DNA of 64,000 nucleotides from Niebla homalea. Lineage: Eukaryota; Ascomycota; Lecanoromycetes; Lecanorales; Ramalinaceae. The translations under genes and the position numbers were made by a program. Location of the stretch: positions 558,001 to 622,000 of the forward strand of contig JAHGAU010000016.1 of assembly GCA_019925105.1 (NCBI GenBank). Reading direction: 5' to 3'. Positions 1 to 10,209 of the stretch are shown here, in pieces (position 1 is the stretch's first letter; the number at the start of each line of letters is the position of its first letter). The notes under the pieces were generated by a model. It was not told where the DNA came from. It saw only the letters and a list, made by a program, of their open reading frames with translations, and did not search any database.

Positions 1-18
1 AAGCTGAAACGAACATAG

Positions 19-659
19 CCTCCCAAAAGAGGTCGCCCTCCTCAAACGGCTACACCAGCGAAAGAGAAAACGCCGCGCCAATCTGCACTCGCCAAAGAAC
101 ATGGCATCACTGCCGCCACCGAAGCTGAGATCAAAGAGTCTTTCTCTCTCTTCGCGACCAGCAAAGACTCCTTGCCATCAAGCGCGTTTCGTCGCGCTCT
201 CACAGCCTTGAATATCCCAGCAACGTCCCAAACGGAATATCGAGACCTTCTCGCTGCAGCCGATCCTGAGGACGAAGGGGTGATTCCTTATTCGAACTTT
301 GTAGCCGTTGCCGCTTTGAAACTCAACGCTCGCGGGGAGGAAGCAGAAAATGAAGAGGTCAGAGAAGGGTTCGAGCTGTTCCTAAAGATGGGCAAGGAAG
401 GGGGCAGGGGCAAGGGCAGAGAAGGAGAAGAAAGAATCACCTTGGGCATGTTGAGACACGTTGCTGGCATGTTGAAAGAGAACGTCTCTGATGACGTCTT
501 GCGGGATATGATCCTGGAGGCAAACGGAGGGGGCGGCGTGGGCCAAGGAGTCGCTCTTCAGGAATTCGAGGGAGTTATGAGAAGAGGTTTGTCTCCTCGT
601 CCCCTCGAGCTGGCTCGACTATTCATTGACTATTTATTGCAGCTGGCGTTTTTTGGTGA
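19..659 (+). CDS. EF-hand (calmodulin-like) protein, 5' end outside window
   Basis: Partial gene: the first exon lies before the window. An acceptor (acatag) ends at 18 and the frame is open from 19. A 56-base intron at 587-642 (GTTTGT...TTGCAG) must be removed; the last exon then reads Ala-Gly-Val-Phe-Trp and stops at 657-659. The visible part is about 194 residues and shows four degenerate EF-hand units of the calmodulin/centrin type: helix pairs around IKESF..F, a loop DPEDEG, EEVREGFELF, and a final FEGVMRRAG. Few loops keep the acidic calcium ligands, so calcium binding is doubtful. The N-terminus carries KRGRPP, an AT-hook-like core, which would fit a nuclear or chromatin role, but that is inference. 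I do not recognise a specific orthologue. Confidence 0.7.
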
Positions 660-1353
660 CTTAAATTCGACGTCCGAAGGCAGATTTCGCGGAACGTTTG
701 GAGATGGTCAATTGTTACTGCAAAAGCTCCAAGGCTCAGGATTGTCTAGTGCTCAAACATGAATTTTCTGAGGTTCCCAAGCTTCTGATAGGAGCTACAC
801 AGCCAGTTGATCTATAACGGACCAGGTGTCTTGCTGTCTTAAAGCCAGTAAGTGAGAGACCTTAAGTTTGACTACATCCTGAATCCGGTCATGGTCAGAA
901 GTGACACCTAATGGACATGGCACACTGAAGTCTTTACGAAAAAGAATGCCATATGTACTACCTCGTTGTTTCCCTGTCATGCTTCACAGATAAGTTTTGC
1001 GAAGCGCGACAACGCCACATGCATACAGGTGGCAAGGTCTGCCGACAAATGCTCTAGATGAGGTCACGAATCATTGCAATTGTCTCGGATTGAGGTTTTG
1101 CCTCTGGTCTTCCCAATCAGATGACCTCCCTTCGACTTCGCTGGTGAATTTGGAGACCAATCCCGGACCACATCCGACGAGAAAGGTTCGAAACCCGAGC
1201 AAGATTGCTTGTCGTACAATACCGAATATTAGACTTGTCTTCTCACCCGACTCTGCACCTCGTATCTCACTCATCAACCCTTTGCTCTAAGGCTTTAGAG
1301 ATTTACATCATAATAACGAAACACGCTTTGGCTCATACATCAGTCATCTAGCC
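660..1353. other. intergenic, no gene seen
   Basis: About 690 bases between the EF-hand gene and the eIF4E-like gene. A 97-codon open frame at 997-1290 has no protein-like features or splice partners. It should hold the terminator of the first gene and the promoter of the next. Confidence 0.5.
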
Positions 1354-2187
1354 ATGGATAAAGCTAGAGAATTTGTTGGTGATGTGCAGCCGCCCTCTTA
1401 TCCTGATCTTCCTGAGAACTCCAAATCCCACAAGGACCGCAAAGCTGCTTCTCAATCATTCATGTTAGCCGTAGGGCACCGGTTCGCTACGCGTTATCTT
1501 TGGGATCTGTATCATGCAAAGCGGGCCGCTGAGCATCAAGGTTATGGAGATAATCTAACTCGGTATAACGACGACCCTATTGGCACTTGGGAGAGCTTCA
1601 TGCAGTATTACAATAATCTCCCATTCAAAGGGTTGAAGTTGATGGAAGCTTTCCACTTCACAAAGTACGCAGTCAAACCGCTGTGGGAGGACCCTCGAAA
1701 TCAGGCCGGCGGAGCGTGGCATTTGAGGCTCAAGGATATGGGTGGTACAATTCCTGGAGGTAAAGAGGAAGAGCCTAAGGTTAAGAACGACAATAGAGGG
1801 CCGCAGGACAAGGACCAAAAGCAGGAGCTGAAGGAATTGGGGCTATTCGGAACGATCGTCTTCATGGCTGCCAATGATGATTTTGCCGAAGTCATGGAGC
1901 CTGAAAAGGACGACATGTGTGTTGTATCGTTCATCAAACGCTGGACAGGCAGTTCCATTGTGATTTGGAACAGGCGGGCAGAAGCGGAGAAATCAGTTCA
2001 AGGTATCAAGGAACTCGTGCTTTCCAAAGCTTCGGATGCGGACAGGGCTTGGCTTCAGATGGGCGACAATTGTGTCTACAAGAAGCATCGAGATGACAGA
2101 AAATTCAAAGCAGAGCTGGCAAATCGACTTTTGGCCGAGTACACGGCCAAGAACGATGTTCCAAACGTTGGAAAAGTGGACACCTAG
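1354..2187 (+). CDS. eIF4E / 4EHP-like cap-binding domain protein (divergent)
   Basis: Single exon, 277 residues, ATG at 1354. The fold signature of translation initiation factor 4E is clear: GTWESFMQYYNNL (77-89), the block KPLWEDPRNQAGGAW (108-122) with the cap-stacking Trp111 and Glu112, and the strand ending in IVIWNRR (202-208). The position of the first stacking Trp of canonical eIF4E appears to be Tyr64, as in class II 4EHP proteins. Of the three basic residues that hold the cap phosphates in human eIF4E, Arg196 is kept but the two lysine positions look like Thr and Ser. A charged insert (about 134-160, Lys/Glu/Asp-rich) splits the domain. It is most likely a specialised paralogue, perhaps a translational repressor, rather than the main factor. 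Family assignment is solid; function is inferred. Confidence 0.75.
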   Translation: MDKAREFVGDVQPPSYPDLPENSKSHKDRKAASQSFMLAVGHRFATRYLWDLYHAKRAAEHQGYGDNLTRYNDDPIGTWESFMQYYNNLPFKGLKLMEAFHFTKYAVKPLWEDPRNQAGGAWHLRLKDMGGTIPGGKEEEPKVKNDNRGPQDKDQKQELKELGLFGTIVFMAANDDFAEVMEPEKDDMCVVSFIKRWTGSSIVIWNRRAEAEKSVQGIKELVLSKASDADRAWLQMGDNCVYKKHRDDRKFKAELANRLLAEYTAKNDVPNVGKVDT

Positions 2188-2541
2188 ATGGAAACGTTCC
2201 CATGTTATCAGACGCAAATCTCAGACTCGTCTCTCAAGCAGCTGACCAGCAGTCAAAGAATCTGGATCCGGAGGAGCCTGTGGACTGGGGTCATAAGCAG
2301 CTCGAAGATGCCGATCGAGGGTTGTGGTAGATTGGAAGGTCACATTGAGCTAATGCAGACTATCCGCTCTCTTGGCCTTCGTGGTCTATCATGCATGCGT
2401 GGCATTACATAGAACGCTTCATGCGCGACTTGGGTGAGGTCTCAAGCGAACGGATAATCATGGATTCCTCTTGTATGATAAGTGCGAATAGCAATACAGT
2501 CGGGAGGTACTGCCTTTGAAAGGAACAAACAACGGCACAAT
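2188..2541. other. intergenic between convergent genes
   Basis: Convergent 3' ends of the eIF4E-like gene (+) and the oxygenase gene (-). Nothing protein-like was seen. Confidence 0.5.
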
Positions 2542-3540
2542 TCATGCTGAGACCTCTCTTACATTCGCTTCAGCTGCCTTTCTTTGCGACTGCTTCTGCC
2601 TCTCTCTCATTTCTGGAGCAATATTCACATTCCAGTGGGAATTTCTGATTCTGTGAAAGAGTGCGCCTGCGCTTTCGCCTTCCAACTTCTCTGCCTCACC
2701 AAATTGTCCCGTGATTTTGGACTCGAAGTTTTTGGTGAAGATGGGCGCGGCGGCAGGTCTCAAGGCATAGACAATACTGTATCGGTATGGATCATTACCC
2801 TGCTCGAGTGACGGCGGCGCACAAACAACGCCATGCTCTCCAGCCATGTACCGCCCCCTACTCAGGAAAGCCAATGTCTCACCTACCAGTAGAGTAGCAG
2901 TCAAGCCACCCGAGCGGACCTTTGTATCCGGAGGTAGGACAAAGTCCTCCTCAACCGGAATCCAAGTTTTGGTTTCCTGATCCATGGCAAATAAGCCAGG
3001 TGAATGACCGACCACAAGTGAGAGTAGACCTAGATCTTTGTGTCGCTCCGCATTGACTTTTGGATCTGGACCTTCCGGACGATCGTAGCGGAACATACGT
3101 TGCATTGTCGGGGTGCGATCCTCCTCCGGTATGAATTTGCAAGGTTCTACAAATGCATCGAACACATCTGGCTTAAGCTCAAGGTTCTTCGCTATCAATT
3201 CGAGAACCTCAGACAGTAGAGCGCCGGTGAGATTCCAAACCTGCTTCAGCTGTTCCCGTACACGTTCTGGAGATCGGTTTAATGTCCTGATGGTCATTAT
3301 GCATTTCTCATCAGGGATCTTGTAGTAGCCGACATCACTTGCGGATGGCCCATCAGGGGCTTGATATCTGGTCTTCTGATCCGAGTCTTCAGGTAATGCA
3401 AAGAAATTATTGGTGGCCTCAAAAAGCTTGGTATAGGCCTCTACCAGTCCCGGGTAATCGGCTAGTACTAAGGATAGCCAGCCTTGCTTGGCCAAAAAGT
3501 CGAGTGCACGGGCATCATCGAAGATACCAGGCGCCATCAC
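2542..3540 (-). CDS. 2-oxoglutarate / Fe(II)-dependent oxygenase (IPNS-like)
   Basis: Single exon, 332 residues. The double-stranded beta-helix of the isopenicillin N synthase-like family is visible: iron ligands His167 and Asp169 (RHKDLG), distal His236 (GEHGVV) and the 2-oxoglutarate-binding RxS motif Arg253/Ser255. These are the full set needed for activity. The N-terminus starts inside the usual DIOX_N region (ARALDFLAKQGWLSLVL) without the customary PxIDL strand, so a short upstream exon is possible; the ATG at 3540 is the first in frame. It is transcribed divergently from the DUF1989 gene with about 250 bases between. The substrate cannot be read from sequence; relatives act on secondary metabolites and small amino-acid-derived molecules. 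Confidence 0.8.
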   Translation of the reverse strand: MMAPGIFDDARALDFLAKQGWLSLVLADYPGLVEAYTKLFEATNNFFALPEDSDQKTRYQAPDGPSASDVGYYKIPDEKCIMTIRTLNRSPERVREQLKQVWNLTGALLSEVLELIAKNLELKPDVFDAFVEPCKFIPEEDRTPTMQRMFRYDRPEGPDPKVNAERHKDLGLLSLVVGHSPGLFAMDQETKTWIPVEEDFVLPPDTKVRSGGLTATLLVGETLAFLSRGRYMAGEHGVVCAPPSLEQGNDPYRYSIVYALRPAAAPIFTKNFESKITGQFGEAEKLEGESAGALFHRIRNSHWNVNIAPEMRERQKQSQRKAAEANVREVSA

Positions 3541-3788
3541 TAGCGCATGAAAGATGTTGAATTCAACTCAGGTTCATTGCTAGTACGGAGGTAATGATAA
3601 TTGCACGGAGTGGGATGAGATTTGATGCAAGCCCATGTGCCTAAAAATAGACCGCCACCAAATGAAGACTAGCCTCCCTACGCGCAGAAAGAGGCAGGAG
3701 GACATCAAAACCAAACGTTACCACACTCTCTCGCTAATGAAGCTGCCTCGAAACCAAACCTTTAACCTATCAGATCGAGCATCTAGAG
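3541..3788. promoter_or_regulatory. shared divergent promoter, oxygenase / DUF1989 gene
   Basis: A 248-base spacer separates the two start codons on opposite strands, so both genes must be driven from here. No specific operator was identified. Confidence 0.4.
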
Positions 3789-4406
3789 ATGCCGCCAATT
3801 CCATTGAAATGCATTCCCGCTCGCACAGGTATGGCTGTGCAGGTCCAAAAAGACAGCACGATCAAAATCATCAATACCCATGGCAAGCAAGTAGTCGACT
3901 TTTGGGCGTTGAATGCTGTTGAACCCAACGAGCACCTCTCAGTGGCTCACACCCACGGCGCCCTCCAGAAGCTAACTCCAAAGATCGGCGATGTCATCTA
4001 CAGTAATCTATCCAAGCCGATGATGATTTTGACCGAGGACACCACGCCCGGCGTTCATGATACACTTGTCGCTCCATGTGACGCCGGTAGATACAAGCTG
4101 CTCGGTGCTGAGGGCTATCATCCTAGTTGCACTGAAAATTACATCAATGCGCTTCAACGATCCAAGTTGTTGGTCAAGGAGCCAACAAGCCAGGTGCCCC
4201 CTGCTCCTGTGAACGTGTTCATGAATGTCAATATTGATGCGGATGGCACATTGAAGACTGGAGCACCCAAAAGCGAAGCGGGTCAATACGTATGCTTAAA
4301 GATGCTGATGGACGCAATTGTGGTAATGAGCGCATGCCCGATGGATTTGAGAGCTACCAACAATTACAACCCGACGGATGTCCATTTCATTGTACTTGAT
4401 CCGTGA
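3789..4406 (+). CDS. DUF1989 / urea carboxylase-associated family protein
   Basis: Single exon, 205 residues, ATG at 3789 giving MPPIPLKCIPARTG. Family hallmarks are present: the N-terminal Gly-rich strand, QVVDFWALN, VAPCDAGRY followed by HPSCTENY (conserved Cys/His residues), a PxxxAGQYV motif and the terminal SACPMD. In bacteria such proteins accompany urea carboxylase; in fungi they occur singly and their reaction is unproven. The length is close to the family norm and the frame is intact. It is flanked by an oxygenase (divergent) and a dehydrogenase (convergent, 129 bases away), which suggests a small catabolic or secondary-metabolite set. Confidence 0.8.
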   Translation: MPPIPLKCIPARTGMAVQVQKDSTIKIINTHGKQVVDFWALNAVEPNEHLSVAHTHGALQKLTPKIGDVIYSNLSKPMMILTEDTTPGVHDTLVAPCDAGRYKLLGAEGYHPSCTENYINALQRSKLLVKEPTSQVPPAPVNVFMNVNIDADGTLKTGAPKSEAGQYVCLKMLMDAIVVMSACPMDLRATNNYNPTDVHFIVLDP

Positions 4407-4535
4407 TATCATTTCGTTAGTCCATGACGTTGAAGCACTTGGCGTCCAAAAGGATCCGTCTATAAGGGAGGAATTGCTAGTGAACGACTCATCTCTATCG
4501 TCCTGCAGATCAGTAGCTGAGGCCAGAAATGCAGC

Positions 4536-5438
4536 TCAATAAGTGGCAGGCATAACGCTGAGGCGACCACCGTCCGTCACAATGACGTTGCCATTGCAAT
4601 ATGCCCCAGCTCGGCTTGTGAGGAACAGCGTTGTGCCTGCCATGTCTTCTTCACTTCCTACCCTTTGAATAGGGATTTTCTCTTTTGGGAAAATGCCGTT
4701 GCCTATAATGGGTGCTGAAAGCTCGGAAGGGTATACTGCGGCTTGTCAACTTCAGAACCTCTCAACTTTATTCGAACATATCTGCATACGACCAGGTGCA
4801 ATGACGTTGGCTCTAATCTCATACGGCACGAGATTAGTAGCCAGTTGTTTCATCAGATGCGTTACAGCCGCCTTACTCTGGCCGTAGGCATACCCTCCAG
4901 GGACCATCCGGTTGAAGCCGCCAATGCTACTGGTGGCGATGACCTGGCTCCTCTGTTCCACATTAGATTTCTTGTTACCGGCATCTAACAGATTCAGAAA
5001 GGCTATGACGGAGAACCACACAGCCGTTGTGTTGACAACAAATGTATTGTTGTAGTCCGCAAAATCCATATTCCACATGGTGGATTGGAATTCTTTCAAA
5101 GATGACTCTTTAGTAACAGAAGCGCTCTGTGGACCACCAATGCCGCTGTTAGCAATCAAGACATTGATATAGCCAATTTCGGACTCGATCAGATCGGCTA
5201 TGGATTTCAGGCTGTCTTTGGATGTCACATCTCCAACGACTGGGATAATGTTCCCATGTGGAGACTCCTTGGCCGCAGTTTCCAATTTTTCCTTTCTTCG
5301 ACCAACAATGAACACTTTACTGGCGCCGTTCAGCGCCAGGGCTTTAGCCATCATCAGTCCGATCCCGGACCCTCCTCCAGTAACGACAGCCACCAGCCCT
5401 GTCACGCCAAAAAGCCTCCCAGCATCTAGATTCGACAT
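4536..5438 (-). CDS. short-chain dehydrogenase/reductase (SDR)
   Basis: Two exons, 5438-4790 and 4735-4536, with a 54-base intron (GTATGC...CCGCAG) in phase 1; 282 residues. Classical SDR features: the cofactor-binding TGGGSGIG near residue 21, VGRRKEK after beta-2, IANSGIGG, and the catalytic YxxxK in YAYGQSKAA. After splicing, the substrate-loop region LYPSELSAPI leads to a normal SDR C-terminus (EEDMAGT, then NGNVIVTDGGR). The Arg in VGRRKEK suggests NADP(H). Substrate unknown. It lies tail to tail with the DUF1989 gene and may belong with the oxygenase in one small pathway. Confidence 0.85.
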
Positions 5439-5876
5439 GTTTGATACGACTAGTTATATCCAGGAAACAACAGGGACCCCAGGCGCAAAGAGTGGGGATC
5501 ACTCTGGGAAACGAATGTGTTCGAAAGGTGAAGGAAAGATGCAAAGTTGTGTTAAAGATTCACAAGTAGATGCACAGATACATCCAGAACGTAGTCTAGT
5601 ACATTTCATCAATTTTTGCCAACTTCATCGTCTGTCAAGGTGATAGCCCCACAGCGCCGGTACCGTGGGCAGTTTCGTTCGCAAGGGGGCTGCCAGGCTG
5701 AGATTGGAGATACGCTAGAACGCGCTACGATGCTGGAGACTTTCGATTTTGCTAGCCATTTTGGGATCCAGCTAATCCGTACATCCCTTTGACCCTTTCG
5801 CTCTTTGCGCCAAACCTTTTCCTCATGGCCATGTTCCAAAATTGAATTTGGCAAATTTATCAGTCGCTCCTCGTCC
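5439..5876. promoter_or_regulatory. divergent intergenic region, SDR / GDP1-type gene
   Basis: Start codons lie at 5438 (-) and 5877 (+), so this 438-base stretch should hold both promoters. Open frames here have no protein-like character. Confidence 0.35.
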
Positions 5877-7748
5877 ATGTCCTTTGCATCGGACGCCCGT
5901 CGGCGGCCCAACCTTTGGTCATACATCAGTTTTGGCTCCCCTCGCAAACAATCGAGTACCCTTCCCAGGCCAAACGGGCAGGATCTGCAGGACAAGGAAG
6001 ACGGTTTGAGGCGCAATCTTTGGAGCAACACTCAAAGTCCCCCATCTCCAGGTCACAACGACGCTTGGATGACGGGAGGCCAGAGATCTCGGTTCTTGAA
6101 GTTGGGGGGTTTGATTGCGGCTGTTATCTTCTTGTTTTACCTTTTTACATCTAGGGGCACCGTTGGAAGCGTTGGGAGCGTTGGGAAGGTTGGGAGCGTC
6201 GGGGTTCAAGATGTCGTGAAAGGTAACGCTCTCCAGCCTTGGACTGATGGTTGATGAAGTTGCTAAGCTCGGATCTAGAGCAAAAGCCATCGTCATTGGC
6301 ATCAGCCAAAGGCGAGGCACCTTTCGATTCACTGCGGACGACGAAGTGCTCGAAGTCCAGTTCAAAAGACAAACCTTTAATACAGTATGCTTTAATGGTC
6401 GACGCTGGGAGCACGGGGTCGCGCATCCATGTTTATCGATTCAACAATTGCGGCGACACGCCTGAGCTAGAAGGAGAGAAGTTCAAGATGACGGAGAAGA
6501 GAGAGGGAGGCTCAGGCTTATCGTCCTACCCAGATGATCCAGAAGCGGCTGCTGCGAGTTTGGATATGCTTCTCGACGAAGCAATGACAAACGTGGCAGA
6601 GGAGGTGAAGTCTTGCACCCCCATAGCTGTCAAGGCAACGGCCGGTCTTCGAAAGCTGGGAGAAGAGAAGAGCGCTGCAATATTGGCTGCTGTTCGCACA
6701 CGACTGGAAACCAAATTTCCCTTTCCTGTCGTTTCGGCGGCAAATGGTGGCGTCGAGGTGATGGACGGGAAGGATGAGGGTGTCTATGCTTGGATTACAA
6801 CCAACTATCTGCTAGGAAAGATTGGAGGTCCCGATAAATCCCCAACGGCTGCTGTGTTCGACCTTGGAGGTGGCAGTACACAGATCGTGTTCGAGCCTAC
6901 CTTCAAATCGCCGTCTGGAGGCATGCCAGAGACCCTACAAGAAGGAGATCACAAATACGTCTTCAAGAATGGGGGCCAGACGCATGAGCTATACCAACAT
7001 TCCCATCTTGGCTTCGGTCTCATGGCTGCCCGTGAGAGTATCCACAAGATAGTTCTCCAGGCGATACATGATAAGCACCCTGGAACGAAGGACTGGGCCG
7101 AGCGTGAGGTGTCTAATCCATGTCTCGTGCCAGGATCGACGCGCAAAGTCAATGTGACTTTGGACGATGGTGAGTTATACGAAGTCACGATGGCAGGTCC
7201 AGATGAACCGACCCCTGCTCAATGTCGTGGGTTGGCCGAGAAACTCCTTCAAAAGGAAGCCGCCTGTACATTGGCCCCTTGCTCGTTCAATGGAGTGCAT
7301 CAGCCTTCTCTAGCAAAGACGTTTGCTCGGGAAGATGTCTACATCTTTAGCTACTTCTACGATCGTACGCAGCCTTTGGGAATGCCCGAAAGCTTCACAA
7401 TCGGCGAGCTGAAAGACTTGGCGGCTAAGGTCTGCGACGGGGAGAAGAACGGAGCCTGGAAAGCCTTTGAGGGGATTGAGGGTGCTATGGAGGAGCTAAA
7501 GGGGAGGCCAGAGGGATGTCTTGACCTGAGCTTTATGGTCACTCTCCTCCATACAGGCTATGAGATGGGCCTCAACCGGGAGGTCAAAATTGCGAAGAAG
7601 ATTGGAGGCAATGAGCTGGGATGGTGCTTGGGTGCAAGGTAAGCCACCGGCTTGGTGATGTTCTCAAAAAAGCCTACTAACGCTTCACAGCTTACCTCTC
7701 TTGAACCAAGAATCTGGATGGACTTGCAAAGTCAAGCAGATCGCGTAG
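5877..7748 (+). CDS. gda1: Golgi guanosine-diphosphatase (GDA1/CD39 family)
   Basis: Three exons: 5877-6222, 6279-7638 and 7691-7748, with introns of 56 and 52 bases; 587 residues. A type II membrane layout is clear: a basic cytosolic tail of about 72 residues, one membrane span at about 73-91 (FLKLGGLIAAVIFLFYLF), a stem with VGS repeats, then the luminal nucleotidase. Apyrase motifs are intact: DAGSTGSR (157-164), KATAGLR, the DGKDEGVYAWIT block and DLGGGSTQIVF. The last exon restores the normal end, Gly-Ala-Ser-Leu-Pro-Leu-Leu. The enzyme hydrolyses GDP to GMP in the Golgi lumen so that GDP-mannose import and glycan mannosylation can continue. Orthology to yeast Gda1 is likely; the related Ynd1 type is less likely because there is only one membrane span. 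Confidence 0.9.
6162..6204 (+). repeat. 9-base minisatellite coding VGS repeats
   Basis: Near-perfect copies of gttgggagc follow directly after the membrane span of the Gda1-type protein and encode Val-Gly-Ser units in the luminal stem. The unit is a multiple of three, so copy changes keep the frame. Confidence 0.8.
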
Positions 7749-8250
7749 TTCTCAAGTATACACATTATAGACCGCCGGCATCATATCTAGGGGTGTTTGA
7801 ACGCTGGGAGTCGGATATTTGATTGCATAATGACCCAGTCTGACGCACGTACTTTTAGATGTAGTAATCTCAACCACAGGTAGATATGTGATTCTCAAGA
7901 AGTTTCCACTTTGATTGCAGTAAAGGCGAACAGCCCATTTGCCATGTGATATGAAATGGAAAAGAGTGAAATTTGATGAGAGTGATCTAGCCACAAGACG
8001 ATGGTGGTTGTGAATAGTAGGTGTACAAATGCTTCCAAACGAGTCGTGGCAAGAGAATCAGAGTTAGCGCGTTCCTGAATCTAGGCACGCGCAACCACAT
8101 CATCGTTCACATTCTTGCTTTGGTAAGAAGGATTATATAATAGACGCTGATTTTTCAGGTAAGATTCTGCGGTCCCTCATCCAATGTACTCGGATTCTTG
8201 ACCCTGTATTCTGGCTTGCTCTCTACCCATCTGAATACTTATCCGCGATA
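7749..8250. other. intergenic, no gene seen
   Basis: About 500 bases between two plus-strand genes, presumably terminator plus promoter. An 80-codon minus-strand frame has no recognisable features. Confidence 0.45.
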
Positions 8251-10209
8251 ATGGATGTAGATCTGTATGTTTACGACCTATCCAAGGTATTGAAAACGAG
8301 GCTCATGATGCGCGCTATCGCTGACCTACTTGTTCAGGGACTGGCCCGACAGGTATTAAGTAGTACTTCCCAAGACTGGAGCTATTGTTGAAAGTTCCCT
8401 TAGCTTTCGGCTTCCTTGTTGGGAATCCAGATCGATGCTGTGTATCATACATCCTTAGTGTTTGGCAGTAGAGAATGCTTCTTCGGTGCCGGCGTACAGA
8501 CCTCGTAAGAGTGATCGCACGAGCCTTTGAAATTGTAATATTCTAATCCCCTGGTTCAGTATTCCGGGCTCAACGCACCATGGTCAACCAATGGAAAAGA
8601 TTCCAATGGGTCAAACGCAGTTACCACTCGAGGTCATACTTGAATACTTAGATTCTCTCAAGACCGTGTATACTATGGAGGTAAGACTTTACTGTCCCAT
8701 ATCAAAATTGGGGTCGTGTTAAGCCATCCGCAGTCTTACGATCTCTTTCTGCATAATTGTAATAATTTCTCCAATGACTTTGCTATGTTTCTAGTCGGAA
8801 GGGGCATACCGGATCACATCACATCATTACCAGAGACCGTCCTGAGTACTCCTTTTGGCCGGATGTTGAAGCCGCAGCTCGACCAGGCCATGCGTGGTAT
8901 CACACAGGCTCCAGTGCCTACTTCAAACATCCCTAACGGCCAGCCGGTAGGTGCCAGGAACGGCGCACCGGCGAGCCCCTATTCTGCTCAGGAGGCTACA
9001 CACGTACCAGGCGTAGTATACAAACCTACCAAAATCTCCCAGCTTGACCAACTACTTGACTCCGCGAAAACTAAATGTGCCATCATTTTCTTTACCTCTG
9101 CTACTTGTCCACCGTGCAAGATAGTATATCCAGCTTACGACGAGTTGGCAGAAGCGGCAGGCGACAAAGCCGTTCTGATCAAAGTCGATCTCAGTGAAGC
9201 CTACGAGATCGGTGCCAAATACCAGATCCGTGTAACCCCAACATTCTGGACTTTCTTGAAAGGTGAAAAAGAAAACGAATGGACTGGCGCGAACGAAAGC
9301 CAACTCAGGGGTAATGTGAACCTCCTCCTCCAGATGGCCAACCCTGTGCATCCCCAGAAACACTTGAGACTTCAGACACTTCAAAGACCTCACACGAAGC
9401 CAGTCGTCTACGACAAAACGCCTCCGTTGGACAAGCTGATTGCCAAGATGGGCAGATCTAGCTCCGAACCAGCAGTACATGCACTGAAGGATTTCATTGC
9501 AGCCAGACAAAGCAATGGAGCTATTGATGCACCTTTGCCATCGTTGCCAACTGTCAGTAAATTTGTTCTTCAGTATCTACAGACGTCGCCAACGGACTCT
9601 TTGTTCCCTGTGGTTGATCTTTTCCGTGCCGCACTCGTGGATCCTCGCCTGAGTGGCTATTTCGCACAGGATCCTCAGCACACCGTGCTCTCCATTCTCA
9701 AAAAGACAACGGACGATGACACGCAAGTCCCATATCAGCTGAGAATCGTCACGTTGCATTTGGCATGTAACTTATTTTCATCGCCATTGTTCGCCCCCAA
9801 GCTACTCGCTAACGAGACTTACGCCACACCACTCTTAAGACTGGTCACGGTATCGCTGCTTGATCTGGAGCATCCGCCTGTCAGAGTTGCGGCTGCGTCG
9901 TTGGCGTTCAATATCGCGGCACTCAACCATTCGCGGCGCATAAGTGATCAAGATGACCTACTCAGTGAGAGCAACCAAGTTGAACTTATGGCGAGTATTC
10001 TAGAAGCGATGGGCAAGGAGAGGCAGAGCAAAGAAGGGCTGAGGGGCTTGTTGCTGGCTGCTGGCTTGTTGAAGTATATGGCTCCTGGAGATGGAGAGTT
10101 GAGTGATCTATGCGGAGCGGTTGGAGCCAAAGAGATTGTGGGTGAGTGCCGGGGAGCTTTTACGGAGGTAAAGGATCTGGTGAAGGAAGTGGAACAAGTC
10201 GTTTCATGA
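8251..10209 (+). CDS. PPPDE (DeSI-like) peptidase - thioredoxin - PUL domain protein
   Basis: Five exons: 8251-8286, 8338-8352 (15 bases), 8404-8504, 8560-8680 and 8734-10209; 582 residues. Splicing rebuilds a complete PPPDE domain: MDVDLYVYDLSK, GLARQ, then VYHTS with catalytic His32, PGSTHHG, and LFLHNCNNFS with catalytic Cys100. A thioredoxin-like domain follows, with the redox motif CPPC at about 216-219 and the cis-proline VTPTFW. The C-terminal third is an armadillo-like PUL domain (LQYLQTSPTDSLFP onward), the module that binds Cdc48/p97 in Doa1/PLAA. This combination suggests a deubiquitinase or deSUMOylase that works with Cdc48 under redox control. Domain calls are firm; the physiological substrate is inference. 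Confidence 0.9.

Noticed and set aside
997..1290. 97-codon plus-strand frame
   Set aside because: No motif, no splice partner, and it begins from a non-ATG codon.
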